Positions 42,406 to 49,742 of a stretch of 64,000 bases of DNA are shown here, piece by piece (position 1 is the stretch's first letter; each line of letters starts with the position of its first letter). Source of the stretch: CAVVFX01 sp963747535. GTDB lineage: Bacteria; Acidobacteriota; Terriglobia; Bryobacterales; Bryobacteraceae. The DNA is taken from the NCBI GenBank assembly GCA_963747535.1, contig CAVVFX010000006.1, forward strand, positions 248,001 to 312,000. Direction: 5' to 3'. The position numbers and the translations under genes are program-made. Under the pieces are notes generated by a model, which had not been told where the DNA came from, made no database searches, and was given only the letters and a program-made list of their open reading frames with translations.

Positions 42406-42460
42406 GGGCAGACTCACGATCCACCACCCATAACGGCCCTGAAGCGCGGCTCCCCGCCGG

Positions 42461-43648
42461 TTAGTGATAAGCCCAACTCGCCAGGTCTTTGTTAAATCGG
42501 AAGTTATTCACCGACAGTTGGGCATCGCAGTTGAAAATCACCAACGGCACTTCCGTTTCATGAAGCGAACCGTGGGTCCGGTAGTCGTCAGGCAGCGCCT
42601 CCGATTCCGAATCCAGCTCGCCGAATACGGTATCCCGATCGCCGAGGACGACCAGATCTCCAATGCGCGAAGCCATCAGATGAAACCTCCGTACCGCCTC
42701 TCCGCGCGTTAGCACCGATTCGACGCCCTTGAGGTCCGACAATAGTTGCGCTACGCGATCGATATCCCGCACGCCATTGCAATACACCCAGGCCACTCCT
42801 CCGTATCCGCGATGCTGCTTCAGATATTTGTCCCGCTCCACGGAGATGGCTGTGCGAATGGGGACTCGTCGCTGTGTGCAGACCTTTGCGAGATCCCAGC
42901 ATCTACTCTTGTGATTCATTCCGTGGTCAGCAGTCAGCAGAAACGCCGCATCCGGCGCGGCGGCCGCCGCTTCGCTGAGCAGTTGGTCCAGCCGCGCCAG
43001 ATGCTCTTTCGACTCTGCCGCTTCGGGTGGCCACGTGTGCATCGGGTAATCCGTCGTGTGGACGTAAAGGCAGCCGAGATCAATCCTGGTTTTTAGCAGG
43101 TCAACCATTGCCTTCATCAGCCAGTAGTTGATCTCGCGACTGTAGATATCAGGCGCCGGACCGAGTCGTTTCACCCAGTCTTGCGGCGGTGCCTCAGCCG
43201 CCAGAATCGTAGCCGCACCTGCAGACAGTAACGTCGTGGTCTTCTTTTTGGATGACAGCAGAGCCGACTTCACCCCCACCTTCTGCGCTCGCTGAAACAA
43301 CGTCGGAGCCAATAATAGATCTCCGGTTTCCATGTATTCCTCGTGCCCGGTGCGTTCATCGAAGTACGAGTTGCCTGTGATGCCGTGCCGGTCGGGCCAA
43401 ACGCCGCAGCAGATGGAAGCGTTATTCGTGTTGGTAACTGACGGCATGGTGTCCTGAACGCGCCGGAACAGCCCAGATCGCCGCCAACGCGCAAGGGTGG
43501 GCATGGTGCTCTGCTCCAGGTACTCCATGCCGAACCCATCGATCATCAGCACGACCATGCGCTGTGGCTTTCGTTGGGCGAACATCGGCGCACCCAATAG
43601 GGCGGTACCCGAGGTCAGGAACTCACGGCGGCTGGCTGAAGGTTGCAC
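42461..43648 (-). CDS. Alkaline-phosphatase-superfamily hydrolase, phosphonoacetate-hydrolase-like, Tat-exported
   Basis: The 395-residue protein begins MQPSASRREFLTSGTALLGA, a twin-arginine signal, and then shows the nucleotide pyrophosphatase/phosphonoacetate hydrolase active site: Asp in VLMIDGFGMEYLE, nucleophile Thr in SVTNTNNASICCG, Asp and His in TTDYPMHTW, Asp-His in LLTADHGMNHKS and His in YRTHGSLHE. The Asn after the Thr and the spacing resemble PhnA of phosphonoacetate degradation. No phn genes are near. It could act on phosphate, phosphonate or phosphodiester substrates outside the cytoplasm. Confidence 0.82.
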   Translation of the reverse strand: MQPSASRREFLTSGTALLGAPMFAQRKPQRMVVLMIDGFGMEYLEQSTMPTLARWRRSGLFRRVQDTMPSVTNTNNASICCGVWPDRHGITGNSYFDERTGHEEYMETGDLLLAPTLFQRAQKVGVKSALLSSKKKTTTLLSAGAATILAAEAPPQDWVKRLGPAPDIYSREINYWLMKAMVDLLKTRIDLGCLYVHTTDYPMHTWPPEAAESKEHLARLDQLLSEAAAAAPDAAFLLTADHGMNHKSRCWDLAKVCTQRRVPIRTAISVERDKYLKQHRGYGGVAWVYCNGVRDIDRVAQLLSDLKGVESVLTRGEAVRRFHLMASRIGDLVVLGDRDTVFGELDSESEALPDDYRTHGSLHETEVPLVIFNCDAQLSVNNFRFNKDLASWAYH

Positions 43649-43950
43649 GGTTATTTATATCATCGACGATTATCCGTTTGCCACAGACTCCTCACCGGGC
43701 GTTCAAGGAGTTTTCCATATCCTGCAACGGGATCATCAGAGGAATCGCGTCCGGGCTTCGCGATCGATCACATCCAGGCACTGAAGCGGGTACGTCGTCA
43801 AGGAGTACGTAGCCGTGCTGGAATCAAGGTGTTGGCACCCCACGATCTCAGGCGGGGACCGGCTCCGGGGCGCTACTCAATTATGAGGCCGGCGGGCGGC
43901 GTGAACATGTCGTGAACCTGGCCGTGGGTTCCCGTCGAGGTTCCAATCAG
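43649..43950. other. Intergenic region at the left edge of the decayed island
   Basis: 302 bp without a supported gene. The minus-strand promoter of the hydrolase probably lies in 43650-43720. No direct repeat of the tRNA-Lys 3' end could be found by eye, so the left boundary of the island remains undefined. Confidence 0.35.
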
Positions 43951-44415
43951 TTACGAATGCCGCGGAACGGCTTCCACGGGACGGGAAACGCTGCTCATTT
44001 GCCCAATCGCTAAATGGCGTCCGCGTTCATTCGGTCGCCGACTTCTCGCCCACGTGCTTACCCTGAGGGCGTTTCTTGAAATCGGCAGACCCTCACGCTG
44101 ATCGCCAGCCTTTCGTGCCTCGCGCAGGCGCATCGCTAGTTCCACTGCAGCAAGCTCATCGAAACTCTCGATACGAATATAAGCTGAAGCGCGGAGCGTT
44201 GTGAGCACGTCTTGAATATCCGCACCTGCGGTCACCAGCAAGTCGGATAAAGCGGGTGCAGGTACGATTATCTGGTCCCGCGCCTCCTCGATTTTCCGAA
44301 CAAGACCAAGGACACGCTCCCGCGCGCGTTCGACCTTCTGACCCTCGCTTCCCTGCTGCAGTTCAGCGTCGGGAAAAATCAACAGTGAGAGGATTGTGTT
44401 ATCGAAGGCAACCAC
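43951..44415 (-). CDS. PIN-domain-like protein, probably truncated or frameshifted
   Basis: The start MVAFDNTILSLLIFPDAELQ has the first PIN Asp and Asn, and the middle (IVPAPALSDLLVTAG, IESFDELAAVELAMRLREAR) fits a PIN-fold ribonuclease. After residue about 113 the sequence (REGLPISRNALRVSTWARSR) loses the pattern; in another frame the same DNA reads SADFKKRPQGKHVGEK, a more plausible PIN C-terminal part. A frameshift is therefore likely. The gene begins 4 bp after the stop of its upstream partner, so the two form an operon that may be a toxin-partner module. Only part of the acidic active site is preserved. Confidence 0.55.
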   Translation of the reverse strand: MVAFDNTILSLLIFPDAELQQGSEGQKVERARERVLGLVRKIEEARDQIIVPAPALSDLLVTAGADIQDVLTTLRASAYIRIESFDELAAVELAMRLREARKAGDQREGLPISRNALRVSTWARSRRPNERGRHLAIGQMSSVSRPVEAVPRHS

Positions 44416-44419
44416 AAGG

Positions 44420-45091
44420 TCACTCTTCTCGCAACTGGCGCATCAGGTCAACCGGATTCATCCGGCCGCAGGCGGGGGGTACTAGCCGCTCCCGCAAGCC
44501 ATCAAACAATTTCGAAAGAGGCGTCTCATCTAGCGGATCGAAGTCCTCGATCACAAATCTCTTTAAAGTCCACGTGCCGGATTCCATGCGGGCCCACACT
44601 CCTTTTCCGCGTGCGCGAATGGGGCCACCGAAAATATACTCAGCCAGACGACGCGCGGTCGCCTTTGACGTAATGCAGAGGTGAAATTGATCCCCGGCCT
44701 TAAGGTGGACATTGATCGTCTCATCACGGCCGCCAATCTGGACTATTTGACCCTCGATCGCGCCAGCCTGTTCGACTGGTCCGAGCTGTGCTTCTACATG
44801 ACGGGTACGCCCCGCGAACTCAATTACCTTGGCTTTGCCGCCGCGGAGAATGTGACCGATGGCGTTGTCTTCGGCGAGTTTATCGTCGATGTCTCGTAGT
44901 GCCCTTCGTGCAGACTCAGGCCCCTGGCCAAAGCGCACCTCTTCGACCCGCCTCTCGACTTTGCGCTGCGCGATCTCGTCCACACACGCAGCGACGACGC
45001 GGCTACCTTGCTTCAGCTCGCCGAAGTGAACGTGGTCACGCTGGCCGAGCAGTTCCGCAAAGCTTGTCATGTAATCGGCGAGACGCGCCAT
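44420..45091 (-). CDS. Conserved hypothetical protein, partner of the PIN-like gene
   Basis: From ATG 45091 (MARLADYMTSFAELLGQRDH) the 223-residue product continues with ELKQGSRVVAACVDEIAQRK, RRALRDIDDKLAEDNAIGHI and a C-terminal domain (about 125-205) with FHLCITSKATARRLAEYIFG and WARMESGTWTLKRFVIEDF. I cannot name a family. Its 3' end is 4 bp from the start of the PIN-like gene. It could be an antitoxin, but at 223 residues it is larger than most, and the pair may instead be a nuclease with a substrate-recognition protein. Confidence 0.6.
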   Translation of the reverse strand: MARLADYMTSFAELLGQRDHVHFGELKQGSRVVAACVDEIAQRKVERRVEEVRFGQGPESARRALRDIDDKLAEDNAIGHILRGGKAKVIEFAGRTRHVEAQLGPVEQAGAIEGQIVQIGGRDETINVHLKAGDQFHLCITSKATARRLAEYIFGGPIRARGKGVWARMESGTWTLKRFVIEDFDPLDETPLSKLFDGLRERLVPPACGRMNPVDLMRQLREE

Positions 45092-45126
45092 CGGTATGGC
45101 AAGGTGTCTCAGACCTGGTTGGAAGT

Positions 45127-45438
45127 TTGATTGATAGGACACCAAGCCGACCGAGTTTGGGCCGAATCATCGCAGCAACACCGCGTAAGATCGGCGCGGA
45201 GGCGATTGAGGTGATCCAAGAGGCCGTTCTGAAGGGATACGGCGCTGAGAGCAAGCATGGGCCACGTTCCGTTTCGTGGTTTGTATCTGTGGTGCGCAAC
45301 TATTGGGCGGACAGAGAGCGGCGCGTACTTCCGCCGGCGGCGGCCAATAACGGGATGGACTCCGTCGAATTCGACAGCATGACGGCTGCTATTGAACTGC
45401 CAGACGCCACGGAGCCACATTGCCTGCCGGAGGGGTAA
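45127..45438 (+). pseudogene. Fragment of a C-terminal domain of a replication/HTH-type protein
   Basis: From about 45127 the frame reads PSLGRIIAATPRKIGAEAIE then VIQEAVLKGYGAESKHGPRS and VSWFVSVVRNYWADRERR. This pattern looks like the end of a larger conserved mobile-element protein (helical domain with KGYG and SWF blocks). Upstream in the same frame lies only the opposite strand of the neighbouring gene. No full-length start is present. A TTG at 45127 could start a short protein, but I consider this a truncated copy. Confidence 0.45.
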
Positions 45439-45507
45439 TCTGTGTGTCGGCCTGAACACGAACAGAGAACTAAAAAGGAGCACAGTTGGTTATAATACTC
45501 GTGGATT

Positions 45508-45825
45508 GTGCAGACAGAGCTTCAAATTCGCGATGAGTTGGACGGCGTAACCCTCAGATCAACTGGGGAGTATACCGTCGTGGAGAAGTTGATCGCGTGT
45601 GGCGTCTCCTCGATGTTTGTTGGTTTCCTTGCGGACTTCGTTGCGCCGTGGCCTATCACCGCTCTCATGGCCACCCTTGGAGCATGGAGCGGCTACAACC
45701 AGACGAGGCATGGCAAGAGAGCCGACTTACGCGTTACGAATCTTGAATTCCACACGAGCAAACGCCTTTGGGTATTGGGCCCGAACGGTTCGGTGCCTCG
45801 GGCGGCTATCGTCGGTCTTGAATAA
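45508..45825 (+). CDS. Small membrane-associated hypothetical protein
   Basis: A 105-residue frame from GTG 45508 with two short hydrophobic segments (LIACGVSSMFVGFLADFV, PWPITALMATLGAWSG) followed by a basic, beta-rich tail (GKRADLRVTNLEFHTSKRLW). This resembles the N- or C-terminal part of a longer two-helix membrane protein, so truncation is possible. No family is recognised. It lies in the island between fragments. Confidence 0.4.
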   Translation: MQTELQIRDELDGVTLRSTGEYTVVEKLIACGVSSMFVGFLADFVAPWPITALMATLGAWSGYNQTRHGKRADLRVTNLEFHTSKRLWVLGPNGSVPRAAIVGLE

Positions 45826-46342
45826 AGGCCGGGAGGGAACGGCGGCGATGACGGAAGCCGACCACGCGGATTATACGCAACGCTGACATTCGGAAGGTCT
45901 CAGTGCCTTCTGCCGTACCTTGATGAACAGCAGGTGGGTACCGCAATCGAGGCGATCTATAAACGCTTTCCAGACACGCCCATAAAGTCTCAGCAGTCTC
46001 CCTTTGACCGGCACTACACCACTCTTGGCTTGTAGGATTGGCCGTTCGACAAGACTCTCGTCGAATGGGGAGCGGGCCTTCGGCTAGCGTTTCGAAGCCG
46101 GGGGTATGAGAAATCTCTGACGGATGGCCCTGGCGACCGTGGCGGAATCGCGCTCACGTGTGACCACGTTTCCAGAGAAACCTGGTTGCCTGGGCCTGGA
46201 TCGTTCTTGCCTTTCTCGGCGACAGGTGCAGTCGGGCCTTGGGTTTTCGTTAGAAACAGGGAGGGTTTATCCGAAGATAAAGTGGCAAAACGTGGTAGGG
46301 TCGGCCATTGGTTTGTGTCGGGGGATGCCCAACGGGCACCCG
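45826..46342. other. Degenerate island sequence without intact genes
   Basis: The stretch contains a relic frame near 45915-46035 (DEQQVGTAIEAIYKRFPDTP and SQQSPFDRHYTTLGL, then stop), which looks like the end of a former gene. The rest shows only overlapping minor frames with no recognisable protein. TTCGAC/GTCGAA at about 46037-46058 forms a small hairpin. Confidence 0.35.
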
Positions 46343-46382
46343 GAAACAAACACCCCGGTAGGCGGGAGCCGAACCGGGGTGT
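46343..46382 (-). terminator. Rho-independent terminator of the toxin operon
   Basis: On the minus strand a perfect 9-bp stem ACACCCCGG/CCGGGGTGT encloses a 15-nt loop and is followed by TTTGTTT. It lies 47 bp past the stop of the MazF/PemK-like gene on the same strand. Confidence 0.7.
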
Positions 46383-46428
46383 GAATTCTGCAAGCCCGAT
46401 GCCTTGCGGCAGAGCGGGAACACTCCCA

Positions 46429-46833
46429 TTATACTCCGCCGTCAAGGGGTGTGATATCCAGAGCTGCGAGGACGGCGCGTTGAATGGCGGCAAGGTCATC
46501 GGGCCGCAAGCGGGGAGTAGCGTATTGGCCGTTCAACTTCACGCGGTCAAGGCGGTGAAAGGCAACGCACGTGACCATGTCGCCTTTGGCCCACGTATCC
46601 TTCACTGGATCGAAAAACGGATAGGCACCGGCAGGGATCAGATGATGGAATCGCTCAATGGGATACGGCATGACGGTACTAAATGGAACCACCAAACAGA
46701 GTCCGGAATGGTGACGGCGACGCGGGGACATGACCACCACGTGCCGGCGCTTTACCATCTCCGGCGGCTGAAAACCCGTGGTGAAGTCGCAAATCAGCAC
46801 CGTTCCGGGGTTTGGGTGAAAGGTGATGGGCAT
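46429..46833 (-). CDS. PemK/MazF-family toxin
   Basis: The 134-residue product begins MPITFHPNPGTVLICDFTTG and has PPEMVKRRHVVVMSPRRR, the PEM/KRRPVVV element of PemK/MazF endoribonucleases, and LVVPFSTV and AKGDMVTCVAFHRLDRV typical of the later strands. These toxins cut mRNA. The start overlaps the upstream small gene in TGATG (stop and start share one base), the classical arrangement of a toxin-antitoxin pair. The terminator follows at 46343-46382. Confidence 0.85.
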   Translation of the reverse strand: MPITFHPNPGTVLICDFTTGFQPPEMVKRRHVVVMSPRRRHHSGLCLVVPFSTVMPYPIERFHHLIPAGAYPFFDPVKDTWAKGDMVTCVAFHRLDRVKLNGQYATPRLRPDDLAAIQRAVLAALDITPLDGGV

Positions 46834-47036
46834 CAGCCGTTCCGCTTCGCCTTCTGCGTCGTGGTACGCGCGGCGGCTGCGGCTGCGCTGGCCTTCTTCG
46901 CCCGGGTGGCGCGCTGTGCGGCGGTCATATTGGCGGCGGCTGTCTTTCCACCCGTACTGCCGCCAAGCTTTCCGCCTTTGGAACCTTGTTTCCGGAAGAA
47001 CTCCAGAACCTCTGGAGGTAGCTTCTTTCTGGACAT
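46833..47036 (-). CDS. Lys/Ala/Gly-rich putative antitoxin
   Basis: From ATG 47036 (MSRKKLPPEVLEFFRKQGSK) the 67-residue protein continues GGKLGGSTGGKTAAANMTAA, QRATRAKKASAAAAAARTTT and ends KAKRNG. It does not resemble MazE, AbrB-type or PHD/RelB antitoxins. The GSKGGKxGG plus TAAQRxxRAKKA pattern is a short basic module found in acidobacteria and mobile elements (from memory). Its strong positive charge would allow RNA or DNA binding. TGATG coupling to the MazF/PemK-like gene argues that it is the partner. A start at 47084 would add 16 residues. Confidence 0.65.
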   Translation of the reverse strand: MSRKKLPPEVLEFFRKQGSKGGKLGGSTGGKTAAANMTAAQRATRAKKASAAAAAARTTTQKAKRNG

Positions 47037-47314
47037 CGCTTCCAATCTTACACCGGGTCTTAGACTTGAATCGCGGATTTCCATTTACCTAACAGGGGGT
47101 ATTAGGTATAATCGAGTTTGGGCCCTTCCGGAGGGATACCCTCCGAGCGCATTAGATAATCCCGCGTTCTGGCCAACGCTGGCTCTTGAAGCCTCGTCCA
47201 CAGCCAAGCGTTTGAGTTTAGGAAGTGTGTAGCAAGCCGCCGCATGGTAAGGACTTGCATGGCATGAGGAAAGTCGAATTAGTCTACTCTACGGAGTGGA
47301 CCAGCGTTTAAATC

Positions 47315-47340
47315 GTGTGGACTATCCGATTAGTCCACAC
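47315..47340. repeat. Perfect 10-bp inverted repeat beside the integrase remnant
   Basis: GTGTGGACTA, six bases TCCGAT, then TAGTCCACAC. The arms match perfectly. It lies just upstream of the integrase remnant. It lacks a T-run, so a terminator is not obvious; a recombination site or operator is possible. Confidence 0.55.
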
Positions 47341-47500
47341 AAAACGAGGCCGAGCCATGCTGGAACGGTACTCCCATATCCGCATGGCCGCGAAACGTGA
47401 GGCAGCGAAAGCGCTAAGCGCGTCGCCCATGGCAACGGCTAACAAAAATGAGCAGGGCACAAAAACGGACACACTGAACCATTTGACGGCTATTCAGTGA
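47315..47500 (+). pseudogene. Tyrosine-recombinase C-terminal remnant
   Basis: The frame reads RAMLERYSHIRMAAKREAAK then ALSASPMATANKNEQG and stops at 47500. MLxRYSHIRMxAKRxA is the C-terminal box of phage-type tyrosine recombinases, with the catalytic Tyr in RYSH. The rest of the catalytic domain (R, H/K, R) is absent, so this is a broken integrase. It ends 21 bp from tRNA-Lys. Confidence 0.65.
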
Positions 47501-47521
47501 TCCCTAAGTCATTGAAAAAAG

Positions 47522-47597
47522 TGGTGAGCGCGGTGGGAATCGAACCTACAACCTAGTGATTAAGAGTCACTTGCTCTGCCAATTGAGCTACGCGCCC
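47522..47597 (-). tRNA. tRNA-Lys (CTT)
   Basis: On the minus strand a complete cloverleaf: acceptor GGGCGCG/CGCGCTC (one G-T pair), D stem GCTC/GAGC, anticodon stem AGTGA/TCACT with loop CTCTTAA (anticodon CTT) and T arm GTAGG-TTCGATT-CCCAC (one A-C mismatch), with discriminator A and an encoded CCA. Its 3' end faces the decayed island. Confidence 0.92.
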
Positions 47598-47690
47598 TAC
47601 AGTGCAACTGGGGATTGAAACGCGATGTTCTGCGCCTCTCAAAACATTCTAACACTACCGCTGCCGGAGATCTACCGCTTGCAGTCCGGA

Positions 47691-48317
47691 TTACAGCCGC
47701 CGCTCCATTCCCGCCAAAAATATCTCGACCATATCGTTCCCATAAACGTCGCGACTCGACTTCACCACCGTGTCGCGGAATAAAGCCTGTACCGTCGCAT
47801 GATGGACAGCCATGCCAACCAGCGCCCGCGCGGCGTTGAACGGGTCGATGTCGTTGCGGAACGCGCCTTCGTCGATCCGCTTCCGGATGTAGGCCGATAT
47901 ACGGTCGTAGAACTCGGCTGCATCCCTCTCGAAAAAAAGATCCGCGAGTTCGTGACCTTCGAGTGCGCTGAAAAGCAATAGCCGCAAGTAAGACGGATCG
48001 CGCTCCACCCGCTGCAGCAGCAGTCTCGCCACAGCGCCGAAGAACTCGCGGTCGCCACGCGGTTTTTCAACCTCCTGCCAGTGTTCATTGTCCTGCCGGC
48101 GCTCACGTGCCTTGGACTCAATGATCGCGCGGTATAGATCGCGCTTGGTTTCGAAATGCTGGTAAATAACGGGTTCGGTGACGTCGAGCGCGGCGGCAAG
48201 TTCGCGCGTCGTAGCGCCACGGAAACCCTTCTCGGAAAAAAGGCGCACGGCTGCCGCGATGATAGCATCCCGTCGCTCCCCGCTCTTCATTCGAGTCTTG
48301 ACTGTAGGATTCGTCAC
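47691..48317 (-). CDS. TetR-family transcriptional regulator
   Basis: The start is taken as GTG 48317 (MTNPTVKTRMKSGERRDAII) with GGGGGA upstream; ATG 48290 (MKSGERRDAIIAAAVRLFSE) is the alternative. The product is about 208 residues with the TetR HTH (about 15-60, FSEKGFRGATTRELAAALDV then TEPVIYQHFETKRDLYRAII) and an all-helical ligand-binding domain. Residues upstream (MLIFRFPRL...) are not homologous. It lies upstream of tRNA-Lys on the same strand, so a target is not suggested by its position. Confidence 0.88.
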   Translation of the reverse strand: MTNPTVKTRMKSGERRDAIIAAAVRLFSEKGFRGATTRELAAALDVTEPVIYQHFETKRDLYRAIIESKARERRQDNEHWQEVEKPRGDREFFGAVARLLLQRVERDPSYLRLLLFSALEGHELADLFFERDAAEFYDRISAYIRKRIDEGAFRNDIDPFNAARALVGMAVHHATVQALFRDTVVKSSRDVYGNDMVEIFLAGMERRL

Positions 48318-48444
48318 GTTTTCCCCCGACCGATCTATAGTAGCGGAAAAAAATATCCCGCGCAGCGGGGGGCAGCATCGGATGACGTCTTCGCTCAGTC
48401 GGGGAAACCGGAAGATGAGCATCGGGGAAAACCGGAGACAAACG

Positions 48445-48472
48445 GCGGACGATTACAAATGATCGTCCGCCA
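48445..48472. repeat. Family A variant hairpin 3' of ftsZ (copy A10)
   Basis: GGCGGACGAT/ATCGTCCGCC, a perfect 10-bp stem with loop TACAAATG. Three stem positions differ from the common form and each change is compensated. It lies 14 bp past the ftsZ stop and could terminate or stabilise the transcript. Confidence 0.65.
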
Positions 48473-48485
48473 TACAGGTAGCGCT

Positions 48486-49697
48486 TTAGTTCAAATGCTT
48501 GCCTTGACGAAGGTAGGCGGGCGTATCCAGATCGTCCAGATCCAGCGCCAGAGGCACAATTGGGGGCTCTTCCTCGGGAGCCACCTCAATCACGGGCGGC
48601 GCTTCGGGCACTACTGCCGCGGCGGCCGTGCCGACCGGGACCGGGATGGCCGGAATCCGGTCCATGAAAGGCTTGCCATCACGGAGGGCGTCAAGCAGGG
48701 GAGTCTCGACCTGGAAACCGGTGGCGATCACTGTGACTTTCACGGCGTCGCCGAGAGTATCGTCATTGGTGATGCCGAAAGTTATCTGCAGATCCTCGCT
48801 GTCGGCGGCCTCGCGAACGACGGAGCAGGCTTCGTCGATCTGGTGCAACCCCAGCGCGCTGGCGCAAGTGATATTGATGAGAATGCGCTTTGAGCCCTTA
48901 ATCTTGGTGTCTTCGAGCAGCGGGCAATTGATGGCCTGGCGCGCCGCTTCGACTGCGGCATTTTCGCCGTGCGCCGTTGCGGTGCCCATAATGGCGTACC
49001 CCATGCCGAGCATAGTGGCCCGAATATCCGAGAAATCGAGATTGATAACGCCCGGTGTGCAGATGATATCGCTGATGCCTTCTACAGCCTGGCGCAGAAT
49101 ATCGTCGGCGACGCGGAAGGATTGTTTGATGCTGGTGCCGCGAGGCACGATCGCAAGCAGCCGGTCATTGGGAATGGTGATCAGGGTGTCCACCACCTGC
49201 GCGAGATCTTCCATGCTTTGCTCGGCCACACGCATGCGCCGGGCGCCTTCGAAGGTGAAAGGCTTGGTGACCACCGCGACGGTCAGCGCCTCGAGTTCTT
49301 TGGCCAGCGAAGCCACTACCGAAGCGGCGCCCGCGCCGGTGCCGCCGCCCAATCCCGCGGTCACGAAGACCATATCTGCGCCTTGTAGCATCTCGATGAG
49401 CCGGTTGGTATCTTCTTCAGCGGCCTTGCGGCCGATTTTCGGATCGGACCCCGCACCGAGTGAGCCGGTGAGTTTGGCGCCGATCTGAATCTTGTTCGGA
49501 ACATTGCAGGAGGCGAGAGCTTGCGCGTCGGTGTCGATGGCGAAGAACTCGGGACCGGTGAGCCCTTCTTCGACCAGACGGCCAACTGCGTTCAACCCGC
49601 AGCCGCCCACGCCAACCACTTTAATGCGCGCGCCGTGGCGCGACTCTTCTTGAATTTCGTATTTAAGTGCGTCGAGATTGCCGTCCATGATCGACAT
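48486..49697 (-). CDS. ftsZ: Cell division protein FtsZ
   Basis: The 403-residue protein begins MSIMDGNLDALKYEIQEESR with AAGGAGAA just upstream. It has the tubulin-type GTPase: VGVGGCGLNAV, the signature GLGGGTGAGAA, PFTFEGARRM and NLDFSDIRATM. The C-terminal part has a Pro/Glu-rich linker (about 350-385) and the conserved peptide DLDTPAYLRQ that binds FtsA. FtsZ forms the division ring. It is the last gene of the dcw cluster; a hairpin repeat lies past its stop. Confidence 0.97.
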   Translation of the reverse strand: MSIMDGNLDALKYEIQEESRHGARIKVVGVGGCGLNAVGRLVEEGLTGPEFFAIDTDAQALASCNVPNKIQIGAKLTGSLGAGSDPKIGRKAAEEDTNRLIEMLQGADMVFVTAGLGGGTGAGAASVVASLAKELEALTVAVVTKPFTFEGARRMRVAEQSMEDLAQVVDTLITIPNDRLLAIVPRGTSIKQSFRVADDILRQAVEGISDIICTPGVINLDFSDIRATMLGMGYAIMGTATAHGENAAVEAARQAINCPLLEDTKIKGSKRILINITCASALGLHQIDEACSVVREAADSEDLQITFGITNDDTLGDAVKVTVIATGFQVETPLLDALRDGKPFMDRIPAIPVPVGTAAAAVVPEAPPVIEVAPEEEPPIVPLALDLDDLDTPAYLRQGKHLN

Positions 49698-49742
49698 CGC
49701 GTTCTCCTTTTTCCCTTGTTTGACAGACGTGATTCTGTCGAA

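Larger units (their letters stand above)
43951..47521. mobile_element. Decayed genomic island next to tRNA-Lys
   Basis: The block holds a PIN-like gene, a partner gene, two truncated genes, a toxin-antitoxin-like pair and an integrase C-terminal remnant, with lower coding density than the rest of the window. The integrase remnant ends 21 bp from the 3' end of tRNA-Lys, the usual place for integrase genes of elements that target tRNA 3' ends. The left limit is uncertain; the element appears immobile because most of the integrase is missing. Confidence 0.55.

Noticed and set aside
44681..44899. Plus-strand frame opposite the PIN partner gene
   Set aside because: Antisense of the minus-strand gene with no features of its own.
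46343..46400. TTCG-containing hairpin that resembles a tRNA T arm or tmRNA end
   Set aside because: No anticodon or acceptor stem forms around it; with its T-run it fits a terminator of the toxin gene.
46186..47232. 348-codon plus-strand frame across the toxin-antitoxin region
   Set aside because: It is antisense to the MazF/PemK-like gene and its partner and has no family features.
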